Shown: positions 16,213 to 24,902 of the stretch, piece by piece
How positions within the stretch are numbered: the first letter of the stretch is position 1
Layout: each line of letters opens with the position of its first letter
DNA from: RGIG3528 sp045629005
GTDB taxonomy: Bacteria > Bacillota > Clostridia > Lachnospirales > Lachnospiraceae
Direction: 5' to 3'
DNA: 32,573 nucleotides
NCBI GenBank assembly: GCA_045629005.1
Contig: JAZQQJ010000065.1
Coordinates: forward strand, 1-32,573
Made by a program: the position numbers and the translations under genes
Notes under the pieces: model-generated
Told to the model about the DNA's origin: nothing
Database searches by the model: none
The model's input: the letters and a program-made list of their open reading frames with translations, nothing else

Positions 16213-17883
16213 ATGAAACTTAAATTCAAATTACGTGAAAGATTTCTGTTATTTATCTTCGCAACTGCTCTCATTGTTGGTGTTTCCTCAATGATCGTTG
16301 CTGCTACCAAGTCCGAGACACTTATCACTGACGCCATCAAGAACGGCATGGATAACACAGCTGCAGGTTACGGCACATTCGTAGATGCAAGAGGAACTCT
16401 TACATATGAAGAGTTTAACGTAGCACTTAAGGATGTTAAGGTTTCCGGCTTTGACACAAGTTACGTTTACGTAGTTGATAAGGAAGGCACAATGCTTTAC
16501 CATCCTACAGAGAGCAAGGTTGGCAATCCTGTTTCTAACGACGCCGTTAAGGGTCTTGTATCAGGCATCGCAGCCGGCACAGTAAAGCCCGGACAGCACG
16601 ATTGTATCCAGTACATATTCAATGGTGCAGACAAGCTTGCAGGCTACTACATCACATCAGAATATCTCATCGTTGTTGTTACATGTGACCTCACAGACGT
16701 TACAGCAATGATTACACCTATGAAGACAACACTTATTATCTGCTGCATAGTATGTCTCCTCGTTCTCGTTGTAGCAGGTATCATTCTTTCAGAAATCGTT
16801 GCTAAGCCTTATGCTAAGGTTGCTGCAGGTGCAGACCGTATCGCTCAGCTCGATGTTTCCGTCAATGAAGAAGTTGACAAGCTTTCAAAGCGTTCCGACG
16901 AATCAGGTTCCATTTCGAAGTCTCTCGTTGGCGTAAGACAGCAGCTCAACGAGGTTATTACAGAACTTAGAAACGAAAGTGAAATTCTTAAGCTTGACTC
17001 CGTTAAGATTAAGAAGAGTGCTACTGATGTTTCCGAAGCTTCAGCTGATAACTCAGCTGTTACTCAGGAGCTTTCAGCCGGCATGAACAACATCTCCGAT
17101 ACAACAGCCCGCATTAAGGACCGTGTTGACATGGTTAACCAGCAGGCTAACGATCTCGACAGCGTTGCTAAGGACAGCAAGAGAGCATCTTCTGAAATCC
17201 TTACACGTGCAGAAGGTCTTGGAAAGCAGTCACAGGAAGCTACTCAGAAGGCTGAGACAATGCTTGAAGATGTTCAGGAACAGGTTAAGCGTGCTACAGA
17301 AAGAGCTGAAGCTGTTAACAGAATCACAGCTCTTACAGATACAATATCCGAAATCGCATCTCAGACCGCACTCCTCTCTCTCAATGCTTCCATCGAAGCT
17401 GCAAGAGCAGGTGAGCAGGGCCGTGGTTTCGCAGTCGTTGCTGATGAAATCGGTAAGCTTGCTTCCGATTCTACAGAGGCTGTTTCCAACATCGTTAGCA
17501 TCGTTCAGGATATTAAGGAAGCCGTTAGCGACATGCTTAATACAATGACAACAACAACAGACTTCATCAACAAGCTCGTTACCGAGGAATTCGGTGAGTT
17601 CACTAAGGTTGGTGAGCAGTACGTTGAAGATGCAGGAACATTCAGAAATACAATGGATAGCTTCATCACTCAGATTGGTGAGCTCAATTCTAACGTAGAC
17701 GTTATCACAACAGCTATTTCCGAGATTAATTCCACACTCGGTGAGACAAACGTTGGTGTAAGCGAAATCGCTGACAGAACAGTTGAGATGGCAGAAGCTA
17801 CACAGGGTATTGAGAACATGATTACAGAGATTGATGACAGAGCTGAATCCCTCCTCAATACAATTAAGCGTTTCACAATCTAA
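16213..17883 (+). CDS. Methyl-accepting chemotaxis protein with Cache-type sensor
   Basis: 556 residues. Membrane helices at about 9-30 and 172-195 frame an outside sensor of some 140 residues with the Cache-like piece YVYVVDKEGTMLYHPTESKVG, which in this family binds small organic ligands. A short HAMP-like linker follows. The cytoplasmic domain contains the highly conserved hairpin tip SQTALLSLNASIEAARAGEQ and GRGFAVVADEIGKLA (about 380-416), where CheA and CheW bind. Gln/Glu-rich heptads on both sides give methylation sites. It is transcribed alone and ends at a strong terminator. The ligand is unknown; the neighbouring maltodextrin genes make a sugar or sugar-binding protein possible, but there is no direct evidence. 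Codon use is strongly biased (AAG, GCT/GCA, CTT/CTC). Confidence 0.95.
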   Translation: MKLKFKLRERFLLFIFATALIVGVSSMIVAATKSETLITDAIKNGMDNTAAGYGTFVDARGTLTYEEFNVALKDVKVSGFDTSYVYVVDKEGTMLYHPTESKVGNPVSNDAVKGLVSGIAAGTVKPGQHDCIQYIFNGADKLAGYYITSEYLIVVVTCDLTDVTAMITPMKTTLIICCIVCLLVLVVAGIILSEIVAKPYAKVAAGADRIAQLDVSVNEEVDKLSKRSDESGSISKSLVGVRQQLNEVITELRNESEILKLDSVKIKKSATDVSEASADNSAVTQELSAGMNNISDTTARIKDRVDMVNQQANDLDSVAKDSKRASSEILTRAEGLGKQSQEATQKAETMLEDVQEQVKRATERAEAVNRITALTDTISEIASQTALLSLNASIEAARAGEQGRGFAVVADEIGKLASDSTEAVSNIVSIVQDIKEAVSDMLNTMTTTTDFINKLVTEEFGEFTKVGEQYVEDAGTFRNTMDSFITQIGELNSNVDVITTAISEINSTLGETNVGVSEIADRTVEMAEATQGIENMITEIDDRAESLLNTIKRFTI

Positions 17884-17913
17884 TGCAGAAGCCGGCTCCT
17901 TTATGGGTCGCAA

Positions 17914-17944
17914 AAGCCCCGCACATTAAGTGCGGGGCTTATTT
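17914..17944. terminator. Bidirectional intrinsic terminator
   Basis: Perfect 11-base GC-rich stem AAGCCCCGCAC / GTGCGGGGCTT with a five-base loop; T-rich on the plus side (ATTTATT) and TTTT on the minus side. It serves both the chemoreceptor and the convergent lacI-type gene. Confidence 0.9.
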
Positions 17945-17948
17945 ATTA

Positions 17949-18854
17949 CTAATCTATTTTGTGGTCATGATTAACATCAAACTTCTTCTGAAGTGCATTC
18001 ATTACAATATTCATTGTAAGATTTGCTTTCTTTTCACTGTTATCAAGCAGCACGGAAACATCCCCCGGAAGGGCGTCCCTCTCCCGCTCCGATAAAATAA
18101 CACACATATTATCTTTGTTGATTGTACTCATAACGCTTAATGCAAGCACACTGCCAAGTACAATAACCTTTGATTTTTTAATACTCTCAAGAATTGAAGT
18201 AGTAAGCTCCCTGTGTTTCAGCGGGAATACATTCTCGGGAAGATTTAAAACAAACTGCTCATAATTTGCATTGTTAAACGAGTCGTACAGGAAATAGCAC
18301 TTTTCAGGTTCCTTAAGCTCCATAAGTGCCTTCTGTACAAGAAACGGAACATCATCATATATCTGATAAAAGAGCTCATCGTTTACACACATATCAACGC
18401 AAATAACAGGCACAAGGTAATTGTCGGCAAGATTTCTGAAGTCTTCATGATTTAAATCAATTGCAATGATGGCATCAACATTTCTGTTAATCGGAAGCCC
18501 GTCATCATTTTTTCTAGCAGGAATGAAGGTAACGTCATATTTCATTCTGTTAAGGCGCTCCACCATCATCTGTGAAAACAGCAGAACCGATGCATCCCTG
18601 GATGTAACACCGGTTGAACAGTATGAGATTCCGATTGTATTGTTGCGTCCTGTTGCCAGGCTTTTTGCGGCATGCGACGGAACGTAATTCATAAGATTTG
18701 CAATCTGAAGAATCTTCTTTTTTGTTTCAGGGTTAATCTTCTGATCCGTTCTCTCGTTCATAACATATGAAACCGTAGCTACGGACACCCCGGCTGCTTT
18801 AGCAACATCCTTCGCTGTAACTTTTTTTGTTCTTCTTTCTTCGATATCTCCCAT
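17949..18854 (-). CDS. LacI/GalR-family transcriptional repressor
   Basis: 301 residues. The N-terminal helix-turn-helix is classical: VTAKDVAKAAGVSVATVSYV (12-31) with hinge helix MNYVPSHAAKSLATGR. The effector domain follows (NTIGISYCSTG, VDAIIAIDLN, VPVICVDM) but is about 30-40 residues shorter than common LacI proteins, and its C-terminal part is unusual. The gene is divergent from the maltodextrin operon and is the obvious candidate for its regulator, releasing DNA when a maltodextrin or related sugar binds. The nearest ribosome-like site, GAGAGG, is 14 bases from the ATG, which is long, so translation may be weak or the start may differ slightly. Confidence 0.9.
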   Translation of the reverse strand: MGDIEERRTKKVTAKDVAKAAGVSVATVSYVMNERTDQKINPETKKKILQIANLMNYVPSHAAKSLATGRNNTIGISYCSTGVTSRDASVLLFSQMMVERLNRMKYDVTFIPARKNDDGLPINRNVDAIIAIDLNHEDFRNLADNYLVPVICVDMCVNDELFYQIYDDVPFLVQKALMELKEPEKCYFLYDSFNNANYEQFVLNLPENVFPLKHRELTTSILESIKKSKVIVLGSVLALSVMSTINKDNMCVILSERERDALPGDVSVLLDNSEKKANLTMNIVMNALQKKFDVNHDHKID

Positions 18855-18920
18855 AGGTCACGAAATATCCTCTCTCAAGTCCGGCCTTCAAGGCACTGAA
18901 TTTATTTACACAATAACTCA

Positions 18921-18965
18921 ACTTAATTTTTAAGTAAATATAAATCTTGTTTCTTTTTTTGTCAA
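18921..18965 (-). promoter_or_regulatory. lacI-type gene promoter with downstream palindrome
   Basis: Minus strand TTGACA (18960-18965), 17 bases, TATATT (18937-18942). One base downstream of -10 is the palindrome ACTTAATTTTTAAGT (18921-18935), whose ACTTAA/TTAAGT arms equal the outer arms of the operator pair at 19054-19082. Autoregulation is suggested. Confidence 0.65.
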
Positions 18966-19022
18966 CAGTACAGAATATAACGTGTTTGTGAATCACTTGT
19001 ATTTGTTGGTTTATTTTATATC

Positions 19023-19082
19023 TTGACAGATTTCGTTTTCGGTGGTATACATTACTTAACCGCTTAACTTAACCGCTTAAGT
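19023..19082 (+). promoter_or_regulatory. Maltodextrin operon promoter with tandem 13-bp operators
   Basis: TTGACA (19023-19028), 17-base spacer, TATACA (19046-19051). From 19055 two exact tandem copies of CTTAACCGCTTAA (19055-19067 and 19068-19080) follow, each a near-palindrome TTAAnCGnTTAA with a central CG, the hallmark of LacI-family operators. Their place over the start of transcription fits repression. Confidence 0.75.
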
Positions 19083-19183
19083 TGCGAAAGGTTTTTAACA
19101 TGATTTATATTAGCACATTCGTTTGCTACCGTTAAAAGCCGAAAAAGTATATAGGACGGTTTACCGCCCGGAATGGAGAATTT

Positions 19184-20272
19184 ATGAAGAAAAGAATACT
19201 CGCATTACTCACATGTATCATTATGGTGCTTTCACTTTGTGCCTGCGGTGCAGGAAATACCGAAACACAGACTACTCCGACTGCAGCACCTACAGAAGCG
19301 CCTGAAATAACACTTACATTTGTTAACGGCAGCACAGTTCTCGGAACACTCACCGCAAAAGCAGGCGAGCTTGTTACAGGCTACGAACAGTTTGAGAATC
19401 AGGAAGGCTACGTTTTCGAAGGCTGGTATAAAACACCTACAATGCTCGCTTCAAGCGCATGTGACTTCTCTACAGCAGTTTTCAACGAAAGCAAAAAAAT
19501 ATTCGGAGCTTTCAGGTCACTTGAAAAGACGCCCGATACAAGATCATGGTACATCGTAGGCGAAGGTAAGAGCACAGTTCTCAGAACATCAGCATGGGCA
19601 GGCTCAGCTGTTGAAGAAAGTGACAGAAAGGTCTGTCAGCTTAACGCCACAGGCAATGCAACAAACGAATACGCCATCACTCTTGACCTTTACGAAGGCG
19701 ATATGTTCCAGCTCATTTATGACTGGCAGTGGGACGGTCAGAAGGGCTTCGGCACATTCACCGAAGTTGATGCGACAATGTTCGAAAGCAGTGGCAGCTT
19801 AAGCGGCGAGTCCTCAAAAGCCAACGCCAAGGTTCTTATGGACGGCAACTATACAATTACTCTTACAACAGATCCCGATAACGCAAACTACGACGAAGTT
19901 AAGATTGTCCGTAACGGTGATGCTGCTCCTGCAGAAGTAATCGAAGACACACCTTATGTAGTATCGGAAACAACACAGATTGTCATGAAGGGAAGCTGGG
20001 TTGACGACTGGTCAGAAAACATCGAGCTCACAAGAATCGAAGGCACAAATACCTTTACTGCAACAAAAGAACTTGCTGCAGGCACTCAGCTCTATTTTAT
20101 GGTTTGGGACAATGGCACCGATACAGGTATAGGCATGAACAGCACTGCAGTAACAGACGCAGGTTCTCAGGCTTTGCTTACGGAAGGTGCATACAACGTA
20201 CAGGTTAATGAAGCCGGAACTTATACATTTACAGTTGATGCAGACTCTCTCACCATCACAGTAACAAAATAA
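19184..20272 (+). CDS. Surface lipoprotein with InlB-like and putative starch-binding repeats
   Basis: 362 residues. Signal peptide with lipobox LCAC (Cys21), then a Thr/Pro/Ala linker. Residues about 40-110 resemble an InlB B-repeat/Flg_new module (GYVFEGWYKTPTM). Then come two beta-rich segments with similar aromatic-rich cores: RSWYIVGEGKS...YDWQWDGQKGFGTF (about 122-205) and TQIVMKGSWVDDWSENIELT...QLYFMVWDNGTDTGIGM (about 265-320). These recall SusE/SusF- or CBM-like starch-binding domains, but I do not recognise a named family. As first gene after the LacI-controlled promoter, ahead of a neopullulanase and a maltodextrin transporter, a role in holding starch or maltodextrin at the cell surface is inferred. 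A terminator follows, so this gene is likely the most expressed of the locus. Confidence 0.75.
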   Translation: MKKRILALLTCIIMVLSLCACGAGNTETQTTPTAAPTEAPEITLTFVNGSTVLGTLTAKAGELVTGYEQFENQEGYVFEGWYKTPTMLASSACDFSTAVFNESKKIFGAFRSLEKTPDTRSWYIVGEGKSTVLRTSAWAGSAVEESDRKVCQLNATGNATNEYAITLDLYEGDMFQLIYDWQWDGQKGFGTFTEVDATMFESSGSLSGESSKANAKVLMDGNYTITLTTDPDNANYDEVKIVRNGDAAPAEVIEDTPYVVSETTQIVMKGSWVDDWSENIELTRIEGTNTFTATKELAAGTQLYFMVWDNGTDTGIGMNSTAVTDAGSQALLTEGAYNVQVNEAGTYTFTVDADSLTITVTK

Positions 20273-20315
20273 AGCGAAACACAATTTGCAACGCTAATCA
20301 AACCTTACAGAAAGC

Positions 20316-20344
20316 AGGCGGCAGGATTTTCCCGCCGCCTTTTT
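20316..20344 (+). terminator. Intrinsic terminator/attenuator inside the maltodextrin operon
   Basis: AGGCGGCAGG (20316-20325) pairs with CCCGCCGCCT (20331-20340) with one mismatch, followed by TTTTT. It sits only eight bases before the next start codon, so downstream genes depend on read-through or another promoter. Confidence 0.8.
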
Positions 20345-20351
20345 AAAAAAT

Positions 20352-22040
20352 ATGGATAAATATGCACTCTTACACCTGCAGGATTCGCCCTACTGTTTCC
20401 CTACAGATGCCGACACAATGGTCATACGCCTGCGTACAAAAAGGGATGATGTAAAAAGGGTTGAACTCCTTTACGAAAACAAATACATAATCGGCACTAA
20501 GCAAAACAGCTTCGAAATGGAGAAAGCGTACAGCTCCGACATGTTCGACTGGTATGAAGCAAGGATTAAGCTTAAGGACACAAGGCTTGCCTACGTTTTT
20601 CGGGTTTACGATGCTGAAGAAAGCTTCTATTTCAGCGAAGACGGCCCAACAGAAAGCTACAATTTCACCTTGGGCTATTACAACTTTTTCCAATACCCGT
20701 ACATAAACGAAGCAGACATCGTACGTCCTGTAGAATGGATGAAAAACGCTGTGTTCTACCAGATCTTTGTAGACCGCTTCAACAGAGGTGATTTCAACAA
20801 AGCCGATTCCTATATTAACATTTCATGGGGAGACAAAGTTGCGCCTAAAAGCTTTGCGGGCGGGGATTTAAAGGGCATCACCGAAAAACTGCCGTACCTC
20901 GCAGAGCTCGGCATTACAGCGCTGTACCTCACTCCTGTATTCACTTCGGTTTCAAATCATAAATACGACATCGAGGACTACTACAATATAGACCCGATGT
21001 TCGGAACAAACGATGATTTGAAGGAGCTTGTAAATAAGGCTCATTCCCTTGGAATAAAGGTCGTCCTTGATGCAGTTTTCAATCATGTCAGCGAACGTTT
21101 ATCACAGTTTCGTGACGTTGTTGAAAAGGGCAGGGATTCCAAGTATTATGACTGGTTTATTATCCACGGAAACAAGCCCGTAAAAGAAAGACGTAATTAC
21201 GAAACGTTCGCATCCTGCTCGTACATGCCCAAGCTCAATACATCAAATCCCGATGTACAGAAATATCTGACAGATATAGCAACCTATTACATCAGAGAAT
21301 ATGATACGGACGGGTGGCGTCTCGATGTCGCCGACGAAATAAGCCAGGATTTCTGGAGAATATTCAGAACAGCTGTTAAAACTGCAAAAAATGACGCTGT
21401 GATAATCGGTGAAAACTGGCATGACGCATACAGAAATTTGCGCGGAGACCAGCATGACAGTATAATGAACTATGCTTTCACCAAAGTCGCTCTTGATTAT
21501 TTCTCCTACGAAACAAAGAACGCTGAAGGCACAGCACATAAAATGAACGAGCTTCTCATGCGTAATAAGGAAGGCGTCAACAAAATGATGCTTAACCTTC
21601 TCGATTCACACGATACAGACCGTTTCTTCACCTGTGTGAAAGAGAACCGTGCTCTTGCAAAGCAGGCACTCACAATGCTATTCTTTTATCAGGGAACGCC
21701 TTGCATATACTACGGAACAGAAGTATTGCTCCCCGGTGGTTACGATCCCGACTGCAGACGCTGTATGCCATGGGATAAAACCGGAGAAAACGGCGAATAT
21801 GCCGATGTATACCAACTTATCAAAAAGCTGGCAGCTTTCCGTAAAAAAGAACCGCTTGGCGACGGCATATACCGATATACCGCAGAAGATGATATGCTCG
21901 TAATGACCTGTAAAACAGATGCACACACGTACAAACTTATAATAAATCACACTGCAAAGCAGCGCTCGCACAACGGTTTGGAATTAAAACCCGAAAGCTT
22001 TGCACTGCTAATGGATAACGAGGTTCTTATCAATGAATAA
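20352..22040 (+). CDS. GH13 neopullulanase / cyclomaltodextrinase
   Basis: 562 residues. An N-terminal domain (about 1-125, with TMVIRLRTKRDDVKRVELLY) precedes the (beta/alpha)8 barrel, as in GH13_20 maltogenic amylases, cyclomaltodextrinases and neopullulanases. Conserved regions: VVLDAVFNH, DGWRLDVADE (nucleophile Asp325), IIGENWHD (acid/base Glu354) and LLDSHDTDR (Asp421). No signal peptide, so it degrades imported maltodextrins or cyclodextrins in the cytoplasm. There is no Shine-Dalgarno site: the ATG follows a terminator and an A-rich stretch. Alternative starts also lack one, and the family alignment supports this ATG. The C-terminal domain is short. The stop overlaps the next start by eight bases. 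Confidence 0.93.
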   Translation: MDKYALLHLQDSPYCFPTDADTMVIRLRTKRDDVKRVELLYENKYIIGTKQNSFEMEKAYSSDMFDWYEARIKLKDTRLAYVFRVYDAEESFYFSEDGPTESYNFTLGYYNFFQYPYINEADIVRPVEWMKNAVFYQIFVDRFNRGDFNKADSYINISWGDKVAPKSFAGGDLKGITEKLPYLAELGITALYLTPVFTSVSNHKYDIEDYYNIDPMFGTNDDLKELVNKAHSLGIKVVLDAVFNHVSERLSQFRDVVEKGRDSKYYDWFIIHGNKPVKERRNYETFASCSYMPKLNTSNPDVQKYLTDIATYYIREYDTDGWRLDVADEISQDFWRIFRTAVKTAKNDAVIIGENWHDAYRNLRGDQHDSIMNYAFTKVALDYFSYETKNAEGTAHKMNELLMRNKEGVNKMMLNLLDSHDTDRFFTCVKENRALAKQALTMLFFYQGTPCIYYGTEVLLPGGYDPDCRRCMPWDKTGENGEYADVYQLIKKLAAFRKKEPLGDGIYRYTAEDDMLVMTCKTDAHTYKLIINHTAKQRSHNGLELKPESFALLMDNEVLINE

Positions 22041-23559
22041 AACACGCAGAAAAACTACATCTCATATTCTCTCGCTTGTGCTCTCCTTCACGCTTGCATT
22101 AACATGCTCCGTTTCATTTTCAGCATGTGGAAAAGAAAAGTCCTCAGGCGAAGCTGCTGTTACTGATGTAAGTTCCCTCAATCCGACAGGGGAACAGATT
22201 ACTCTCCGCATTCTCGAAAACGATACGGCAAAAAAAGAAGGCTACTTTGAAAAGCTTCTTGCAGCCTTTAATGAAAAATATGCCGAATACAACATTGTAG
22301 CGGTTGATGCAGACATGGACGAATACACGGACCTTGCTCAGAACGGCCCTTACGGCTACGGTCCCGATGTTCTCTATCAGGCAAATGACGTGCTCATGCG
22401 CTATGCAGCCGATAAGCACATTCTTCCTCTTTCATTAAATGATTACGAATGTTATTCACAGATTCCTTCAGAAGCCTGGGACGCCTTCAAAATAAGCTTT
22501 GACGGCGTAACCTATACATGCGGTGTACCTGTAAACATTCAGGAGCCTATGCTCTATTATCGCAAGGATATGCTTCCTGAGAATTGGCAGTCGGAATGGG
22601 ACAAAGACAAAAATGACGTACCCGATTTTCTTGAAAACTGGTGCAATCTCTATGCCTACTCCAAATATCTTCGTGATACTGACACAAGTGCCAACAAGGA
22701 TTCTCAGTACGGACTTATGCTTTCCTACAACGACCTGTACATGAACGGTGAATTCATTTTCTCCTACGGCGGATACGTATTCGCCAAGAACGAGGACGGA
22801 ACCTTTGATACCGAGAACATCGGCCTTGGTTCCGGCAACGCGGCAAACGGCATGTACGCCATGAAACAGTTTGCATACCTTATGAATGAGGGTTGCATCG
22901 ACGATACAATCACCTCAAACCGCTATGAAAAGCTTGCAAACGGCACATATTCCTTTGCCGTTTCCACTCCCGACACTTACGTTCTTTTTGTCGATAAGCT
23001 TGCTCTTCAATATGAATCACAGGGAATGACAGAAGCCGAAGCCAAGACAAAGGCCTCTGAAAATCTTGTCATGACAGAGCTTCCTTCAAAAATGCCTGCA
23101 AACGGTGATCTTTCCGCAGACACCACAAAACTTCAGAGCTCAGACTATGTAAGCACTGTTGTTATGGGCGGTGTTAACGGCTACGGAATAAGTGCCTACA
23201 CCGAGCATAAAGAAGCAGCTGTTGCTTTTGTAAACTTCGCAACAGGCTACGAGATGATTAAACTCCGCATGGACACTCTCGGAATCGCACCCACAAGAAG
23301 CGATGTTGCAAAAGAGTCAGGCGGCACGACAGAAAAGATTTTCACATCACTTGCAGAAGGCCGGATTTATCTTATGCCCTCCGTTAAACAGCTGAACCAG
23401 GTATGGACGCCTGTTCATACGTTCTTAAGCGATATTGCAAAGGATGCATACAGAGAAGCAGGCGAATCAGAAAAATATCCTGATGTTGCTTCGGTTCAGG
23501 ACGCTCTCGACAAGGTTTCCAAACAGGTTTACGACGCAATTTACACATTGGCAAAATAG
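22033..23559 (+). CDS. Maltodextrin-type ABC transporter solute-binding lipoprotein
   Basis: 508 residues. Signal peptide with lipobox FSAC (Cys32), anchored outside. It then reads as a family 1 extracellular sugar-binding protein: ITLRILENDTAKKEGYFEKL, GPDVLYQANDVLMRYAADKH, VPVNIQEPMLYYRKDML, GGVNGYGISAYTEHKEAAVAF. It is about 100 residues longer than E. coli MalE, with inserts typical of Clostridia. Ligand specificity is taken from the neopullulanase and permease neighbours: maltodextrin is likely. The start codon lies within the end of the GH13 gene, with GAGG nine bases upstream. Confidence 0.9.
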   Translation: MNKTRRKTTSHILSLVLSFTLALTCSVSFSACGKEKSSGEAAVTDVSSLNPTGEQITLRILENDTAKKEGYFEKLLAAFNEKYAEYNIVAVDADMDEYTDLAQNGPYGYGPDVLYQANDVLMRYAADKHILPLSLNDYECYSQIPSEAWDAFKISFDGVTYTCGVPVNIQEPMLYYRKDMLPENWQSEWDKDKNDVPDFLENWCNLYAYSKYLRDTDTSANKDSQYGLMLSYNDLYMNGEFIFSYGGYVFAKNEDGTFDTENIGLGSGNAANGMYAMKQFAYLMNEGCIDDTITSNRYEKLANGTYSFAVSTPDTYVLFVDKLALQYESQGMTEAEAKTKASENLVMTELPSKMPANGDLSADTTKLQSSDYVSTVVMGGVNGYGISAYTEHKEAAVAFVNFATGYEMIKLRMDTLGIAPTRSDVAKESGGTTEKIFTSLAEGRIYLMPSVKQLNQVWTPVHTFLSDIAKDAYREAGESEKYPDVASVQDALDKVSKQVYDAIYTLAK

Positions 23560-23573
23560 TTAAAGGATAAGCC

Positions 23574-24902
23574 ATGAATAAAGCTCTTTCATCAACAAAA
23601 AACACTTTCAGGAAGTATCTCGCCGCACCCCTTCGCGTGAAAGCTTCAATGCTTATTATGGGGCTCGGACAGATACTCCAGGGTCAGGTAATAAAAGGCC
23701 TTCTTTACATGAGTATCCTCGTATGCTACGTGATTTTTCTTGTCCTTTCCGGTGCGGGCGACATAAAGAACTTTTTTACTCTCGGCACCGTACAGGGTGA
23801 CGCGTGGCTTGGCATTAAGGGCGACGATTCCATTATGATGCTTTTAAAGGGTGTCATTGCCTACGTCATCACTGCTTTCGTAATAGGCTTTTATCTTGCA
23901 AACGTCCGCGATGCATACGAATCCGAGGAAAAGCTGAAAAGCGGTAAAAAACTTCCCGATTTCATCACAGCCGTTTCAACGTTTATGGACAAAAAGTTTT
24001 ATATAGCAGCCCTCGCCGTACCTGTGGCAGGTGTTATCGTATTTAACATAATGCCCATAATATTCATGATTCTCATAGCCTTCACAAACTATGGCGGAGA
24101 CATTGTTCCTCCTGCACTTGTCGACTGGGTAGGCTTTGATAACTTCAAAAAGCTTGCTGCGCTCACCGAGCTCAAAGATACTTTCGTAAAAATACTCGGT
24201 TGGAACTTCATATGGGCAATAAGCGCAACATTCGTAAACTACTTCGGAGGCCTTGGGCTGGCACTTCTTCTCAACAAAAAATGCGTTAAGGGAAAAGCAT
24301 TATGGAGGGCATTTCCGATAATTGCTTATGCGGTCCCCGGCTTCATCTCCTTCGTGGCCTTCAAATTTATGTTCTGCTATGGCGGGCCCATAAACTACTA
24401 CATCACAATGGCCGGAAGCAAGGCCATCGGTTTCCTCGATATGGATGCAGGCATCAAAGCCAAGCTTATCGGCTTGTTTGTAAATGCCTGGATAAGCATC
24501 CCGACATCAATGCTTCTCGCCACAGGCATTCTTTCCAATATGAATACCGAGCTGTACGATGCAGCTTCCATTGACGGCGCAAACCATTGGAAACAGTTTA
24601 CAAAAATCACCTTGCCTTTTGTTATCTTTTCAACAACGCCTGTGCTTATCACGAGCTTCATCGGAAATTTCAACAACTTCGGTGTGTTCTATTTCTTAAG
24701 GAACGGCCTCTATTCAGACGGCTATTTCCTTGCAAGCGATACAGACTTGCTGATTAACTGGCTGTATAACCTCACGTATTCGAACAACTACTACGGACTC
24801 GGCGCAGCAATAAGTCTTATCATCTTCCTTATAACGAGCGTCATCTCACTTGTTGTTTACGTTAATTCAAAAGCTTATAAGAAGGAGGATACGTATCGAT
24901 GA
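23574..24902 (+). CDS. malF: ABC sugar permease, MalF-type
   Basis: 442 residues with about eight membrane helices. The first two (about 20-55 and 80-108) are extra compared with minimal sugar permeases, as in MalF. The EAA loop that contacts the ATPase reads YDAASIDGANHWKQFTKITL near residues 325-345. The sugar-side segment GGLGLALLLNKK is also typical. It pairs with the next gene to form the membrane channel. The four-base overlap ATGA with malG shows coupled translation. No ATPase gene is present in the locus, so a shared MsmX/MalK-type ATPase elsewhere is expected. Confidence 0.92.
   Translation: MNKALSSTKNTFRKYLAAPLRVKASMLIMGLGQILQGQVIKGLLYMSILVCYVIFLVLSGAGDIKNFFTLGTVQGDAWLGIKGDDSIMMLLKGVIAYVITAFVIGFYLANVRDAYESEEKLKSGKKLPDFITAVSTFMDKKFYIAALAVPVAGVIVFNIMPIIFMILIAFTNYGGDIVPPALVDWVGFDNFKKLAALTELKDTFVKILGWNFIWAISATFVNYFGGLGLALLLNKKCVKGKALWRAFPIIAYAVPGFISFVAFKFMFCYGGPINYYITMAGSKAIGFLDMDAGIKAKLIGLFVNAWISIPTSMLLATGILSNMNTELYDAASIDGANHWKQFTKITLPFVIFSTTPVLITSFIGNFNNFGVFYFLRNGLYSDGYFLASDTDLLINWLYNLTYSNNYYGLGAAISLIIFLITSVISLVVYVNSKAYKKEDTYR

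Larger units (their letters stand above)
18855..19183. other. Divergent control region of lacI-type gene and maltodextrin operon
   Basis: 329 bases with no supported gene. It contains one sigma-A promoter facing each way, a 15-base palindrome at the lacI promoter and two 13-bp operator-like repeats at the maltodextrin promoter, listed separately. The leader of the rightward transcript is about 125 bases and contains GGACGGTTTACCGCCC near 19154-19170, a small hairpin just upstream of the ribosome site. Confidence 0.7.

Noticed and set aside
17230..17913. Long Cys-rich antisense frame opposite the chemoreceptor
   Set aside because: It results from the strong codon bias of the real gene, has no start signal, and runs through the terminator at 17914 only by its first part.
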